This document shows, in pieces, positions 1 to 5,549 of a stretch of DNA of 6,765 nucleotides. Where the stretch lies: the NCBI GenBank assembly GCA_002339265.1, contig DDKG01000205.1, forward strand, positions 1 to 6,765, written 5' to 3'. The translations under genes and the position numbers were made by a program. The notes beneath the pieces were generated by a model that saw nothing but the letters and a program-made list of their open reading frames with translations, was not told where the DNA came from and searched no databases. Source of the DNA: Massilia sp. UBA2604 (GTDB taxonomy: Bacteria > Pseudomonadota > Gammaproteobacteria > Burkholderiales > Burkholderiaceae_D). Numbering within the stretch: position 1 is the first letter of the stretch; each line of letters opens with the position of its first letter.

Positions 1-295
1 CCTGGCCGACCTTGATGTCGTCCGGATTGGCCAGGTTGTTCCAGGTCACCAGGTCGCGGTAGTTCTGGCCGAAGTCGAGCGCGATGCGCAGCAGGGTGTC
101 GCCCTTGCGCACGGTGTACATGCCGCGCTCGTCTTGTTTCGGCGCTTCTTCCACGCGCGCGGGCGCTGGCCGGCTTGGCGCGGCGGTGACAGGGCGCTCG
201 ACGACCGGCGCCTGGCGGGTGGTGGTGGAACAACCGGCCACGAGGCCGATGAGGATCGTCAGGAGGGCTAAACGCGGTGCTTGTGTCATTGGCAT
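1..295 (-). CDS. nlpD: NlpD-like LysM lipoprotein, N-terminal part (runs off left edge)
   Basis: This is the 5' end of a gene read leftward; about 98 codons are present and the rest lies outside the window. The protein begins with a lipoprotein signal peptide: a hydrophobic stretch (LALLTILIGL) ends in the lipobox LVAGC, with the lipidated cysteine at residue 22. A Pro/Ala-rich linker follows. A LysM peptidoglycan-binding domain starts near residue 60 (YTVRKGDTLLRIA, then WNNLANPDDIKVGQ) and is cut by the window edge. In the family, NlpD is an outer-membrane lipoprotein that activates the AmiC amidase during daughter-cell separation through a C-terminal degenerate LytM domain, which is not visible here. 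It lies 48 bp after pcm on the same strand, matching the usual surE-pcm-nlpD order. ATG at 295 and ATG at 289 are both possible; neither has a strong Shine-Dalgarno sequence. A different LysM lipoprotein cannot be excluded without the C-terminus. Confidence 0.85.
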   Translation of the reverse strand, partial: MPMTQAPRLALLTILIGLVAGCSTTTRQAPVVERPVTAAPSRPAPARVEEAPKQDERGMYTVRKGDTLLRIALDFGQNYRDLVTWNNLANPDDIKVGQ

Positions 296-343
296 TCTAT
301 TGTCTTATCGGCGTACGGCGGGCCTGGCGGCCCTTATTGGGTT

Positions 344-1198
344 TCAGATGGTGCCTGGGCGCAGCGGCACGAAGTGGCACGCTTCCAGCGTTTCGCTGGT
401 CCACTCGGATTTGCCGGTGCGGGTAATACGGTGCAGGTGCTGCACCTGGGCGCCGACCGGCGCCACGAGATGCGCGCCGATGGCCAGCTGCTCGAGCAGG
501 GCACGCGGCACCTCGAGTCCGGCGGCGGCGAGGATGATGCCATCGAAAGGCGCAACCTGCGGCAAGCCTAGCATACCATCCCCATACTGCAAACGCAGGT
601 TCGATATCCTCAGCGGCCGCAGATTGGTCTTCGCGAGCTCGTGCAAGGGCTTGATGCGCTCGATCGAGTACACCTCCCTGGCGACGAAGGACAGGACCGC
701 GGCCTGATAGCCGCAGCCCGTGCCGATCTCGAGCACTTTTCCCAGCGCGCCGCCGGCACGCATCACTTCTATCATGCGGGCGACGATATAGGGCTGGGAG
801 ATGGTCTGGTTATGGCCGATCGGCAGCGAGGCGTCGATGTACGCCTGGCCCGACATGGCCGGTTCGATGAACAGGTGGCGCGGCACGGTTTCCATCGCCA
901 GCAAGACCTGCGGGTCGCTCACGCCCTGGCGCGCGACGCGGCCCACCATCGCACGGCGCACCGCCTCGCTCGCCGCCAGCTCGGAACGCTGGGCGGCCGG
1001 CGCGCTGCTGGTCACCTGCACATAGCTGGGCATGCGTGGCGCCGGGCCAGGGGACGGCGGCGTCCTGGCGCCGGTATAGGTGGTGGCGTTGCGGGTGGCG
1101 GTCTGCGGCGTCTGCACCGGCGCCGGCGTGCCGGGCTTGCGCACGCCGCCCGTCACCGACGACAGCGGCAGCGGAAAATTCGGACGCGCGTCCTTCAT
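344..1198 (-). CDS. pcm: Protein-L-isoaspartate O-methyltransferase with proline-rich N-terminal extension
   Basis: This 284-aa protein should transfer a methyl group from S-adenosylmethionine to isoaspartyl residues, starting repair of aged proteins in the cytoplasm. The diagnostic parts are all present: the region before the catalytic site ([11 protein letters not shown], residues 103-113), the substrate-site signature [16 protein letters not shown] (125-140), SAM motif [13 protein letters not shown] (156-167), and the later FDGIILAAA strand. The typical enzyme is about 210 aa. This one has roughly 75 extra N-terminal residues rich in Pro, Thr and Ala that look disordered. The long start is preferred because GGGAGG stands 6 nt upstream of ATG 1198 and this ATG overlaps the surE stop as ATGA, indicating translational coupling. 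An internal ATG at 1033 lacks a Shine-Dalgarno sequence. It is co-transcribed with surE and probably with nlpD. Confidence 0.95.
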   Translation of the reverse strand: MKDARPNFPLPLSSVTGGVRKPGTPAPVQTPQTATRNATTYTGARTPPSPGPAPRMPSYVQVTSSAPAAQRSELAASEAVRRAMVGRVARQGVSDPQVLLAMETVPRHLFIEPAMSGQAYIDASLPIGHNQTISQPYIVARMIEVMRAGGALGKVLEIGTGCGYQAAVLSFVAREVYSIERIKPLHELAKTNLRPLRISNLRLQYGDGMLGLPQVAPFDGIILAAAGLEVPRALLEQLAIGAHLVAPVGAQVQHLHRITRTGKSEWTSETLEACHFVPLRPGTI

Positions 1199-1944
1199 GC
1201 CAGCCCTCCCGCCAGCAGGGCCAGCTGGGTCTTGTGGGTCAGGTCGATCTGCAGCGGCGTGATCGACACGCGGCCCTCCGAAGTCGCGTGGAAGTCGGTG
1301 CCTTCGCCCGCGTCGCGGCAGGCGCCGGGAGCGCCGATCCAGAAGATCTCGCGGCCGCGCGGATCCTGCGCGCGGATCACGGGCTCGGCCTGGTGGCGGC
1401 GCCCGAGGCGGGTCGGCGTCAGCGGGCCGATTTCTTCGTACGGCAGGTTCGGGATGTTCACGTTCAGCAGGAAGGGCTTCGGCAGCATGTCGAAACCGCC
1501 GGCGGCGAAACGCTCGACGATGTCGCGCGCCACCCGGGCGGCGGAATCGACGTGGGCCCAGCCGCCGTGCACCTGCGAGAAGGCGATCGCCGGCAGCCCG
1601 AACAGGAAGGCTTCGGTGGCGGCGGCGACGGTGCCCGAATACAAGGTGTCGTCACCCATGTTCTGACCATTATTGATGCCGGAAACCACCAGGTCGGGCG
1701 GCGCATCGGACATCCCGGTCAGGGCGATGTGCACGCAGTCGGTCGGCGTGCCGTTGGTGAAATAGTAGCCGTTGGCCGATTTGAAGACCGACAGCGGCCG
1801 GTCCAGGGTCAGCGAATTCGAGGCGCCCGAGCGATTGCTGTCGGGTGCGACGACGACGATGTCGGCGATCGGCGCGAGCGCATCCGCCAGCGCGGCCAGA
1901 CCGGGCGCCAGATAACCGTCATCGTTACTGATCAAGATTCGCAT
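1195..1944 (-). CDS. surE: 5'/3'-nucleotidase SurE
   Basis: This 249-aa protein is close to the usual SurE length of about 250. SurE is a divalent-metal-dependent phosphatase that removes phosphate from nucleoside monophosphates and helps stationary-phase survival. The N-terminus [11 protein letters not shown] carries the metal-binding aspartates D8 and D9. [15 protein letters not shown] supplies Ser39, and [14 protein letters not shown] (about 86-99) supplies the conserved asparagine region, followed by LYSGTVAAA. The start at 1944 is chosen because the family begins exactly at M-R-I-L; an in-frame ATG at 2013 would add 23 unrelated residues and sits in a hairpin loop. There is no clear Shine-Dalgarno sequence before 1944; instead a TAAAAT box ends 7 nt upstream. 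The stop codon overlaps the pcm start (ATGA). Confidence 0.96.
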   Translation of the reverse strand: MRILISNDDGYLAPGLAALADALAPIADIVVVAPDSNRSGASNSLTLDRPLSVFKSANGYYFTNGTPTDCVHIALTGMSDAPPDLVVSGINNGQNMGDDTLYSGTVAAATEAFLFGLPAIAFSQVHGGWAHVDSAARVARDIVERFAAGGFDMLPKPFLLNVNIPNLPYEEIGPLTPTRLGRRHQAEPVIRAQDPRGREIFWIGAPGACRDAGEGTDFHATSEGRVSITPLQIDLTHKTQLALLAGGLA

Positions 1945-1951
1945 GGCGGAG

Positions 1952-1979
1952 ATTTTACCCGAAGCAACGCTTGTATCGA
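1952..1979 (-). promoter_or_regulatory. Candidate sigma70-type promoter for surE-pcm-nlpD
   Basis: On the minus strand, TCGATA (1979-1974, 4 of 6 matches to the -35 consensus) is followed after 16 nt by TAAAAT (1957-1952, 5 of 6 matches to the -10 consensus). The -10 box ends 7 nt before the surE ATG, so initiation at the usual distance would give a transcript with almost no leader. This is a match by eye only; a promoter further upstream is equally possible. Confidence 0.35.
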
Positions 1980-2001
1980 CGCCCGGCAGCAGAAATTCAG
2001 G

Positions 2002-2021
2002 CCCGGATTTCATAATCCGGG
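2002..2021. repeat. Perfect 8-bp inverted repeat upstream of surE
   Basis: CCCGGATT and AATCCGGG flank a 4-nt loop (TCAT). The repeat lies 58-77 nt upstream of the surE start and just upstream of its candidate -35 box. There is no T-tract on either side, so it is a poor intrinsic terminator. It could be an operator site or a transcript-end structure for the upstream gene; the sequence does not decide. Confidence 0.5.
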
Positions 2022-2078
2022 AAGATCGATGGAGCGTTTGATAACAGTGCGGCGACCTTGCGACAGTTTACTGGACAG

Positions 2079-2133
2079 CGTGACAAGCTCGGCTGGAACG
2101 GGTCGATGCCGTCCTGCCAAGTTGCTTGTCACG
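2079..2133. repeat. Long two-part inverted repeat (structured element)
   Basis: CGTGACAAGC (2079-2088) and GCTTGTCACG (2124-2133) form a perfect 10-bp outer stem. The 35-nt interior can fold again: ACGG (2098-2101) pairs with CCGT (2109-2112), extended through G2095-G2096 with C2113-C2114 and through GGC (2091-2093) with GCC (2116-2118), with one bulged A and one T-T mismatch. Neither side carries a T-tract. It could be a structured RNA, a dimeric operator or a Rho-independent-like end lacking the U-run. Function is unknown. Confidence 0.45.
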
Positions 2134-2282
2134 TGGTTAAGAAGCCATCCCGATAGGGTCCAGCTGCGGCGGAAGCGCGAGCCCGCTCAGCCGATGCAAG
2201 GCCAGCCGGATCGCTGCGACCTGGCGACACGCGCCGTATGGCGGCCGGATAGCGGAAGGCTGGTGCAGGCGCATGCCTGGCG

Positions 2283-2314
2283 CGGCGCCGGGCATCGAGG
2301 CTGACCCGGCGCCG
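2283..2314 (-). terminator. Possible transcript-end hairpin after the ATPase/TPR gene
   Basis: CGGCGCCGGG (2283-2292) and CCCGGCGCCG (2305-2314) form a 10-bp GC-only stem with a 12-nt loop, beginning 22 nt after the stop of the ATPase/TPR gene. No U-tract follows on the minus strand, so intrinsic termination is unproven. In DNA this GC-rich, short GC palindromes also arise by chance. Confidence 0.3.
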
Positions 2315-2336
2315 GCGCAGCACGGGTGCGGCGACT

Positions 2337-4802
2337 TCAGCGCATCGCCATCGGATTGTCGCGCGCCGCCTCGATCAGCGCTCCCTCGAGCAGCGACACT
2401 TCGTCCTGGGTGAAGGACAGCAGCGCGTCCTTGTCGCCCTCTTGCAGATAGACCTGCTTGATCATGGCGGCGCCACGCCGGCGCAGCGGATGGGCGGCGC
2501 TGGGCTTCAATACCGAAGTACGCAGGCTGTCGGCCAGCGCCCTGGCCTCCTCTGGACTGCGGCTGTCGATCAGGTTCTGCAACTCGGTCAGCTTGTGACC
2601 CAGGTTGTCGGCCGCCGCCGGCAAGGATGACGAAGAAAGGTCGGGCGCCACACTGCCTGCCCCGGGGCCGGATGCGCCGGGCTGCGCCCGCATCGGCTCC
2701 AACAGTTGCTCCTGCAGTTGCTCCTGCATGGCGTCATCCGGGGCCACGCCAGGCGCCGGCGCGCCTTCGGCGTCACGCAGGTGCTGGCGCAGCTCGGCCA
2801 CCTGTTCGCGCAGGCGGCGCGCAGCTTCGGCCTCGCCCTGCTGGCCCAGGGTCGAGGCCAGCCGCAGCTGCATATTGAGGGTCTCGGGATGACCGGCCCC
2901 CAGATGCCGCTCGCGCGTGCGCGCCAGCGATTCCTGAATGCTGCGGACCGCCGCCAGGTCGCCCTGGGCGGCCAGGATTTCGGCCAGCGCCTCGCGCGCC
3001 GACAGCGTGCCGGCGGCATCCAGGCCGTCGTGCCGTTCGTGGGCCCGCAGCACCGATTCGAGCATGCGCCGCGCGTTGCCCAGTTCACCGGTCTCGCCCA
3101 GCAGCAGCGCCAGCCGCTGGCCGCAGCGCAGGGTGTCGGCGTGCTCGCTGCCCTGGCGCCGGCGACGGGCGTCGAGCACCCGTTCGACCACGATGCGGGC
3201 GCGCTCGAGTTCGCGCTGCTGCACCAGGCTGTGCGCCAGGTCTTCGAGGCAGTCGAGCGTGACCAGGTGTTCGGCGCCGAGCGCGCGTTCGCAGGCGGAC
3301 ACCACCTGTTCGTGCAGCGCCAGCGCCCGCTCGCCCTCGCCCAGCGCAGCCAGCGCGCGCGCCAGCTGCGAGCGCGCCGCCAGCGTTTCGGGGGCCTCGG
3401 CGCCGGCCTTGCGCGCGCAGGCCTGGACCAGCAGGTCGTAGTGGCGGCGCGCATCGTGCACGGCGCCGCTGTCGAGCAGCAGCGCGGCCAGCGCGGCGCG
3501 CCCCTGGCGCGTGGCCGCATGGTCGTCGCCGAGCAGGCGTTCGCGCAGGACCAGGCTTTCTTCGAAGCAGGCGCGGGCTTCGTCGCGGCGCCGCTCGCGG
3601 CGGCACAGCTCGCCCAGGCGCATGAGGTGCTCGGCCAGCGGCGGCGAGCCGATCTCGTCGTCGCCGCCCAGCCCGCGCGCCTGCGCGACCGCGGCGCGCA
3701 GGCGCACTTCAAGCAGCGACTGCCAGGGGAAGCTTTTTGGCGCCAGCCATTCGGCCAGCAGCGCGGCATGGCGCGCCAGCGCGCGGCGGTCGCCGGCCGG
3801 ACCGGCGGTGGACAGGGCGTCGGCCAGCGCCAGCTGGGTCTCGTCGAACCAGCTGTCGAGGTTGACGCGCGACCAGCCATAGCTGGCGCGCAGCAGCGCC
3901 TCGATGCGGGGCTGGTAGCCCGGCAAACCATGGCGCACATCGCCGCGCCGCCAGCGCGCGTGCGGATCGCTGCGCGCGCCGTCGGCGGTGCAGGCCAGCG
4001 GATAGAGCAGCAGCGGACGCTGTTCTTCTTCATGGGTGCAGCGGTAATCGATTGCACGCCGCAGCACGCCTTCGATGCCTTCGATGCTGCCCGGCGCCGG
4101 CGTGAACAGGCCCACCATGCGGTCGGGCACCAGGGTTGTGCACACGCTGACGGCGGACGAGCGCCCGGCGGCGGTGGCGACCAGCACATGGCCGAAGTGC
4201 TGCGCCAGGCGCGCCGCGAAGCGCCGGAACAGCGCCGGGCAGGCGTCGAACAGGGCCGGGTAGTCGAGCCGGCCGGCGCGTTCGGCATAGCTGCCGTCGA
4301 AACGTCCGGCGCGCAGCAGGTAGAGCGGGCGGCGGCCGTCGGCGCGTTCGATATAGGCCTGCCAGCCGACGCCGTCGATCACGCGGTCGGCCAGCTCCTC
4401 GCCGCGGCCGGCGGTGTTGCGCAGCCGGGCGCGGCAGGCCTCGAAGAATTCGAGCAGCCCGGGCCGGGCTGCGTCGCCTGCGTCGCCCGCATCGTCGTCG
4501 GCAGGCTGCGCGCCAGGATGCGCCCCAAGGTGGGCAGGCGCGAACGCCGGCCCGGCGACGGACATGACGGTAAACGGCTCATCGGCCGGCAGCGCGAAAT
4601 GGCGGTGCAGCGCCGGCGCCTCGAGATCCCAGTCGATCACCAGCACCGGCGCCGCGGCGTCCCCACCTGCCAGCTGCAGCGCCAGCGCCGCCAGCACGGC
4701 ATTGCGCGCCGCGCCGCCCTCGTAGGCATAGAAGCTCGTCAGCGCACCCGGCATGGCCAGCGGCTGGAGCGAGGGCTGGAGCGAACTACCTTGTTGGTCC
4801 AT
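2337..4802 (-). CDS. TIR-partner protein: degenerate KGGVGR-type ATPase domain fused to TPR array
   Basis: This is an 821-aa protein. Residues about 20-390 match the SIMIBI/ParA-like family named for its KGGVGR P-loop: TSFYAYEGGAARN (22-34), VLVIDWDLEAPALHRHF (53-69), HVLVATAAG (205-213), LFTPAPGSIEG (232-242), GYQPRIEALLRASYG (295-309) and NLDSWFDETQL (314-324). Family members usually read YKGGVGRS/T, VLIDSRTG and FTPNxQS, so the P-loop lysine, the switch-II aspartate and the base-contacting asparagine are all replaced. It is probably a pseudo-NTPase. Residues about 389-674 are six to seven kinesin-light-chain-like TPRs; a landmark Thr recurs at 431, 473, 515, 557, 599 and 641. A Gln/Pro/Ser linker and an unrecognised helical domain (about 732-821) follow. 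ATG 4802 is chosen for its GAGGAG at 4 nt spacing. ATG 4814 overlaps the TIR stop (ATGA) but has no ribosome site. The TIR gene ends 8 bp upstream, so the two genes likely form an operon and their products may act as a sensor/scaffold with an effector. Confidence 0.85.
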   Translation of the reverse strand: MDQQGSSLQPSLQPLAMPGALTSFYAYEGGAARNAVLAALALQLAGGDAAAPVLVIDWDLEAPALHRHFALPADEPFTVMSVAGPAFAPAHLGAHPGAQPADDDAGDAGDAARPGLLEFFEACRARLRNTAGRGEELADRVIDGVGWQAYIERADGRRPLYLLRAGRFDGSYAERAGRLDYPALFDACPALFRRFAARLAQHFGHVLVATAAGRSSAVSVCTTLVPDRMVGLFTPAPGSIEGIEGVLRRAIDYRCTHEEEQRPLLLYPLACTADGARSDPHARWRRGDVRHGLPGYQPRIEALLRASYGWSRVNLDSWFDETQLALADALSTAGPAGDRRALARHAALLAEWLAPKSFPWQSLLEVRLRAAVAQARGLGGDDEIGSPPLAEHLMRLGELCRRERRRDEARACFEESLVLRERLLGDDHAATRQGRAALAALLLDSGAVHDARRHYDLLVQACARKAGAEAPETLAARSQLARALAALGEGERALALHEQVVSACERALGAEHLVTLDCLEDLAHSLVQQRELERARIVVERVLDARRRRQGSEHADTLRCGQRLALLLGETGELGNARRMLESVLRAHERHDGLDAAGTLSAREALAEILAAQGDLAAVRSIQESLARTRERHLGAGHPETLNMQLRLASTLGQQGEAEAARRLREQVAELRQHLRDAEGAPAPGVAPDDAMQEQLQEQLLEPMRAQPGASGPGAGSVAPDLSSSSLPAAADNLGHKLTELQNLIDSRSPEEARALADSLRTSVLKPSAAHPLRRRGAAMIKQVYLQEGDKDALLSFTQDEVSLLEGALIEAARDNPMAMR
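2703..2726. repeat. Tandem 12-bp duplication inside the ATPase/TPR gene
   Basis: CAGTTGCTCCTG occurs twice back to back. It encodes a doubled Gln-Glu-Gln-Leu (residues 693-700) in the linker between the TPR array and the C-terminal domain. Being in frame, changes in copy number would lengthen or shorten the linker without breaking the gene. Confidence 0.7.
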
Positions 4803-4806
4803 ATGG

Positions 4807-4812
4807 CTCCTC
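4807..4812 (-). promoter_or_regulatory. Shine-Dalgarno site that decides the ATPase/TPR start
   Basis: GAGGAG on the minus strand overlaps the TGA stop of the TIR gene and stands 4 nt before ATG 4802. The two upstream in-frame ATGs (4814 and 4850) have no such site. Ribosomes ending TIR translation would stop on top of this site, which favours coupled translation. Confidence 0.6.
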
Positions 4813-5419
4813 ATTCTTTTGGAAACGTCAGTTCTGGAACATCGCGCCATTCAGGTGGGACAGCGGGAAGCACGAATTGGTTGCAGTCGTGGTCGAGCGG
4901 GGTATGCTTTTTTTGACATGCATAATGGGCGGCGATCCGCTTGACCATCTTGTCAATGTCCGGCAAGAAGTCTGGATTCGACATCAGATCGGGCGTTGCC
5001 ATCGTGTAGTGCGAGAAGTCGACGTAGAAGCGCGCATCGCTGATTTGGGGCGGCAGCGATTCCGGGTGGCGCGTCATGACGACCGGGATGATCAGGCGGC
5101 TCGGCAAGGTGTACCACTTGCCGCGCTCGGCCTCGATCAGGCGCATGGCCTCGTACTCGCGCCGCGTATAGGCGTGGGCCTCGTACTTGGGCGTGTAGAT
5201 GAGGATCATGCAGACACTCTCGCACATCGCGCGTGCGATCTTGCAGTCGAGATCGTCGCCGCCGCCCAGCTGCTCGGTATCGATAAATAATTCGTCTTCG
5301 TTGTCGAAGTAGGGTTCGAGATAGCAGCGCAGGGCGTCGGCCAGGGCCGACTTGAAGCGCTGCATCAGCGCGTGTCGGCCGTGGGCATAACTGAAGAAAC
5401 AACCGTAACGGATTGCCAT
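4811..5419 (-). CDS. TIR-domain protein, likely effector/signalling partner of the ATPase/TPR protein
   Basis: This is a 202-aa soluble protein without signal peptide or membrane segment. Residues 3-130 fit the TIR fold: strand A IRYGCFFSYAH (3-13), a BB-loop region FIDTEQLGGGDDLDCKIARAM (about 45-65), strand C CMILIYTPKYEAHAYTRREYEAM (70-92), and strand D LIIPVVM. The YTPKY...TRREYEAM stretch matches the SxxYxxSxWCxxE motif, placing the candidate catalytic Glu of TIR NADases at residue 88. The C-terminal part ends with DCNQFVLPAVPPEW, a Cys/Leu-Pro tail seen in TIR partners of KGGVGR-type ATPases by my recollection. AGAGGA stands 6 nt upstream of ATG 5419. The gene is clearly less GC-rich than its partner (about 52-53% in two 60-nt samples, against 75% in one sample of the partner). 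Whether it cleaves NAD, makes a cyclic-ADPR signal or only binds partners cannot be told from sequence. Confidence 0.88.
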   Translation of the reverse strand: MAIRYGCFFSYAHGRHALMQRFKSALADALRCYLEPYFDNEDELFIDTEQLGGGDDLDCKIARAMCESVCMILIYTPKYEAHAYTRREYEAMRLIEAERGKWYTLPSRLIIPVVMTRHPESLPPQISDARFYVDFSHYTMATPDLMSNPDFLPDIDKMVKRIAAHYACQKKHTPLDHDCNQFVLPAVPPEWRDVPELTFPKE

Positions 5420-5424
5420 GCTTG

Positions 5425-5452
5425 TCCTCTGGTTCGGGCGCTTGTGGCGCCC
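5425..5452 (-). promoter_or_regulatory. TIR-gene leader: Shine-Dalgarno plus adjacent hairpin
   Basis: AGAGGA (5430-5425, minus strand) is the ribosome-binding site for ATG 5419. Five nucleotides further upstream, GGGCGC (5436-5441) and GCGCCC (5447-5452) form a 6-bp GC stem with a 5-nt loop. Its closeness to the ribosome site could affect initiation, but the stem is short and may be chance. Confidence 0.35.
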
Positions 5453-5549
5453 CACATCCCAAGACTCTAGCGCGCAGCCCCTTGCCGGCTTTGCGGACGA
5501 ACAAGCAGACACGGGCCTTGCGGATGAAGATTCGCTCTCTTTCTTAAGG

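Larger units (their letters stand above)
1945..2336. other. 392-bp non-coding region between the ATPase/TPR gene and surE
   Basis: Both flanking genes point left, so this stretch holds the 3' end of one transcription unit and the promoter of the next. Open frames cross it on both strands, but none gives a recognisable protein or a good start; they are typical of GC-rich DNA. It contains three inverted repeats (2002-2021, 2079-2133, 2283-2314), a small 5-bp hairpin at 2266-2279, and a candidate promoter next to surE. No tRNA, no IS ends and no direct repeats suggesting an attachment site were seen. Confidence 0.5.

Noticed and set aside
320..333. GGGCC-TGGC-GGCCC hairpin between pcm and nlpD
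   Set aside because: It has only five base pairs and no U-tract on the minus strand; in this base composition it is likely by chance, so I do not call an attenuator.
1036..2304. 422-codon plus-strand frame antisense to pcm/surE and the gap
   Set aside because: It is antisense to two certain genes, with a His/Arg/Gly-rich translation and no recognisable motif.
2129..2323. 64-codon minus-strand frame in the intergenic region
   Set aside because: It is Arg/Ala-rich, has no good ribosome site, covers the GC-rich hairpin and resembles no known small protein.
2588..4288. 566-codon minus-strand frame inside the ATPase/TPR gene
   Set aside because: It is an out-of-phase frame rich in Trp, Arg, Ser and Ala with no domain pattern; the overlapping frame has clear homology landmarks.
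4803..4850. Longer starts of the ATPase/TPR protein (ATG 4850 or 4814)
   Set aside because: ATG 4850 lies inside the TIR coding sequence without a ribosome site. ATG 4814 makes an ATGA overlap but also lacks one, while ATG 4802 has GAGGAG. ATG 4814 remains possible.
2706..4916. Long plus-strand open frame (736 codons) antisense to the ATPase/TPR gene
   Set aside because: Its translation is Gln/Ala/Arg-rich with no family resemblance, and it has no Shine-Dalgarno sequence. It is what a GC-rich antisense frame gives; the minus strand carries the KGGVGR-family and TPR patterns.
2337..5419. Full FxSxx-COOH peptide system
   Set aside because: The TIR and ATPase/TPR pair recalls it, but there is no FxSxx-ending small peptide, radical-SAM gene or other partner in the window, and the ATPase/TPR protein ends in NPMAMR.
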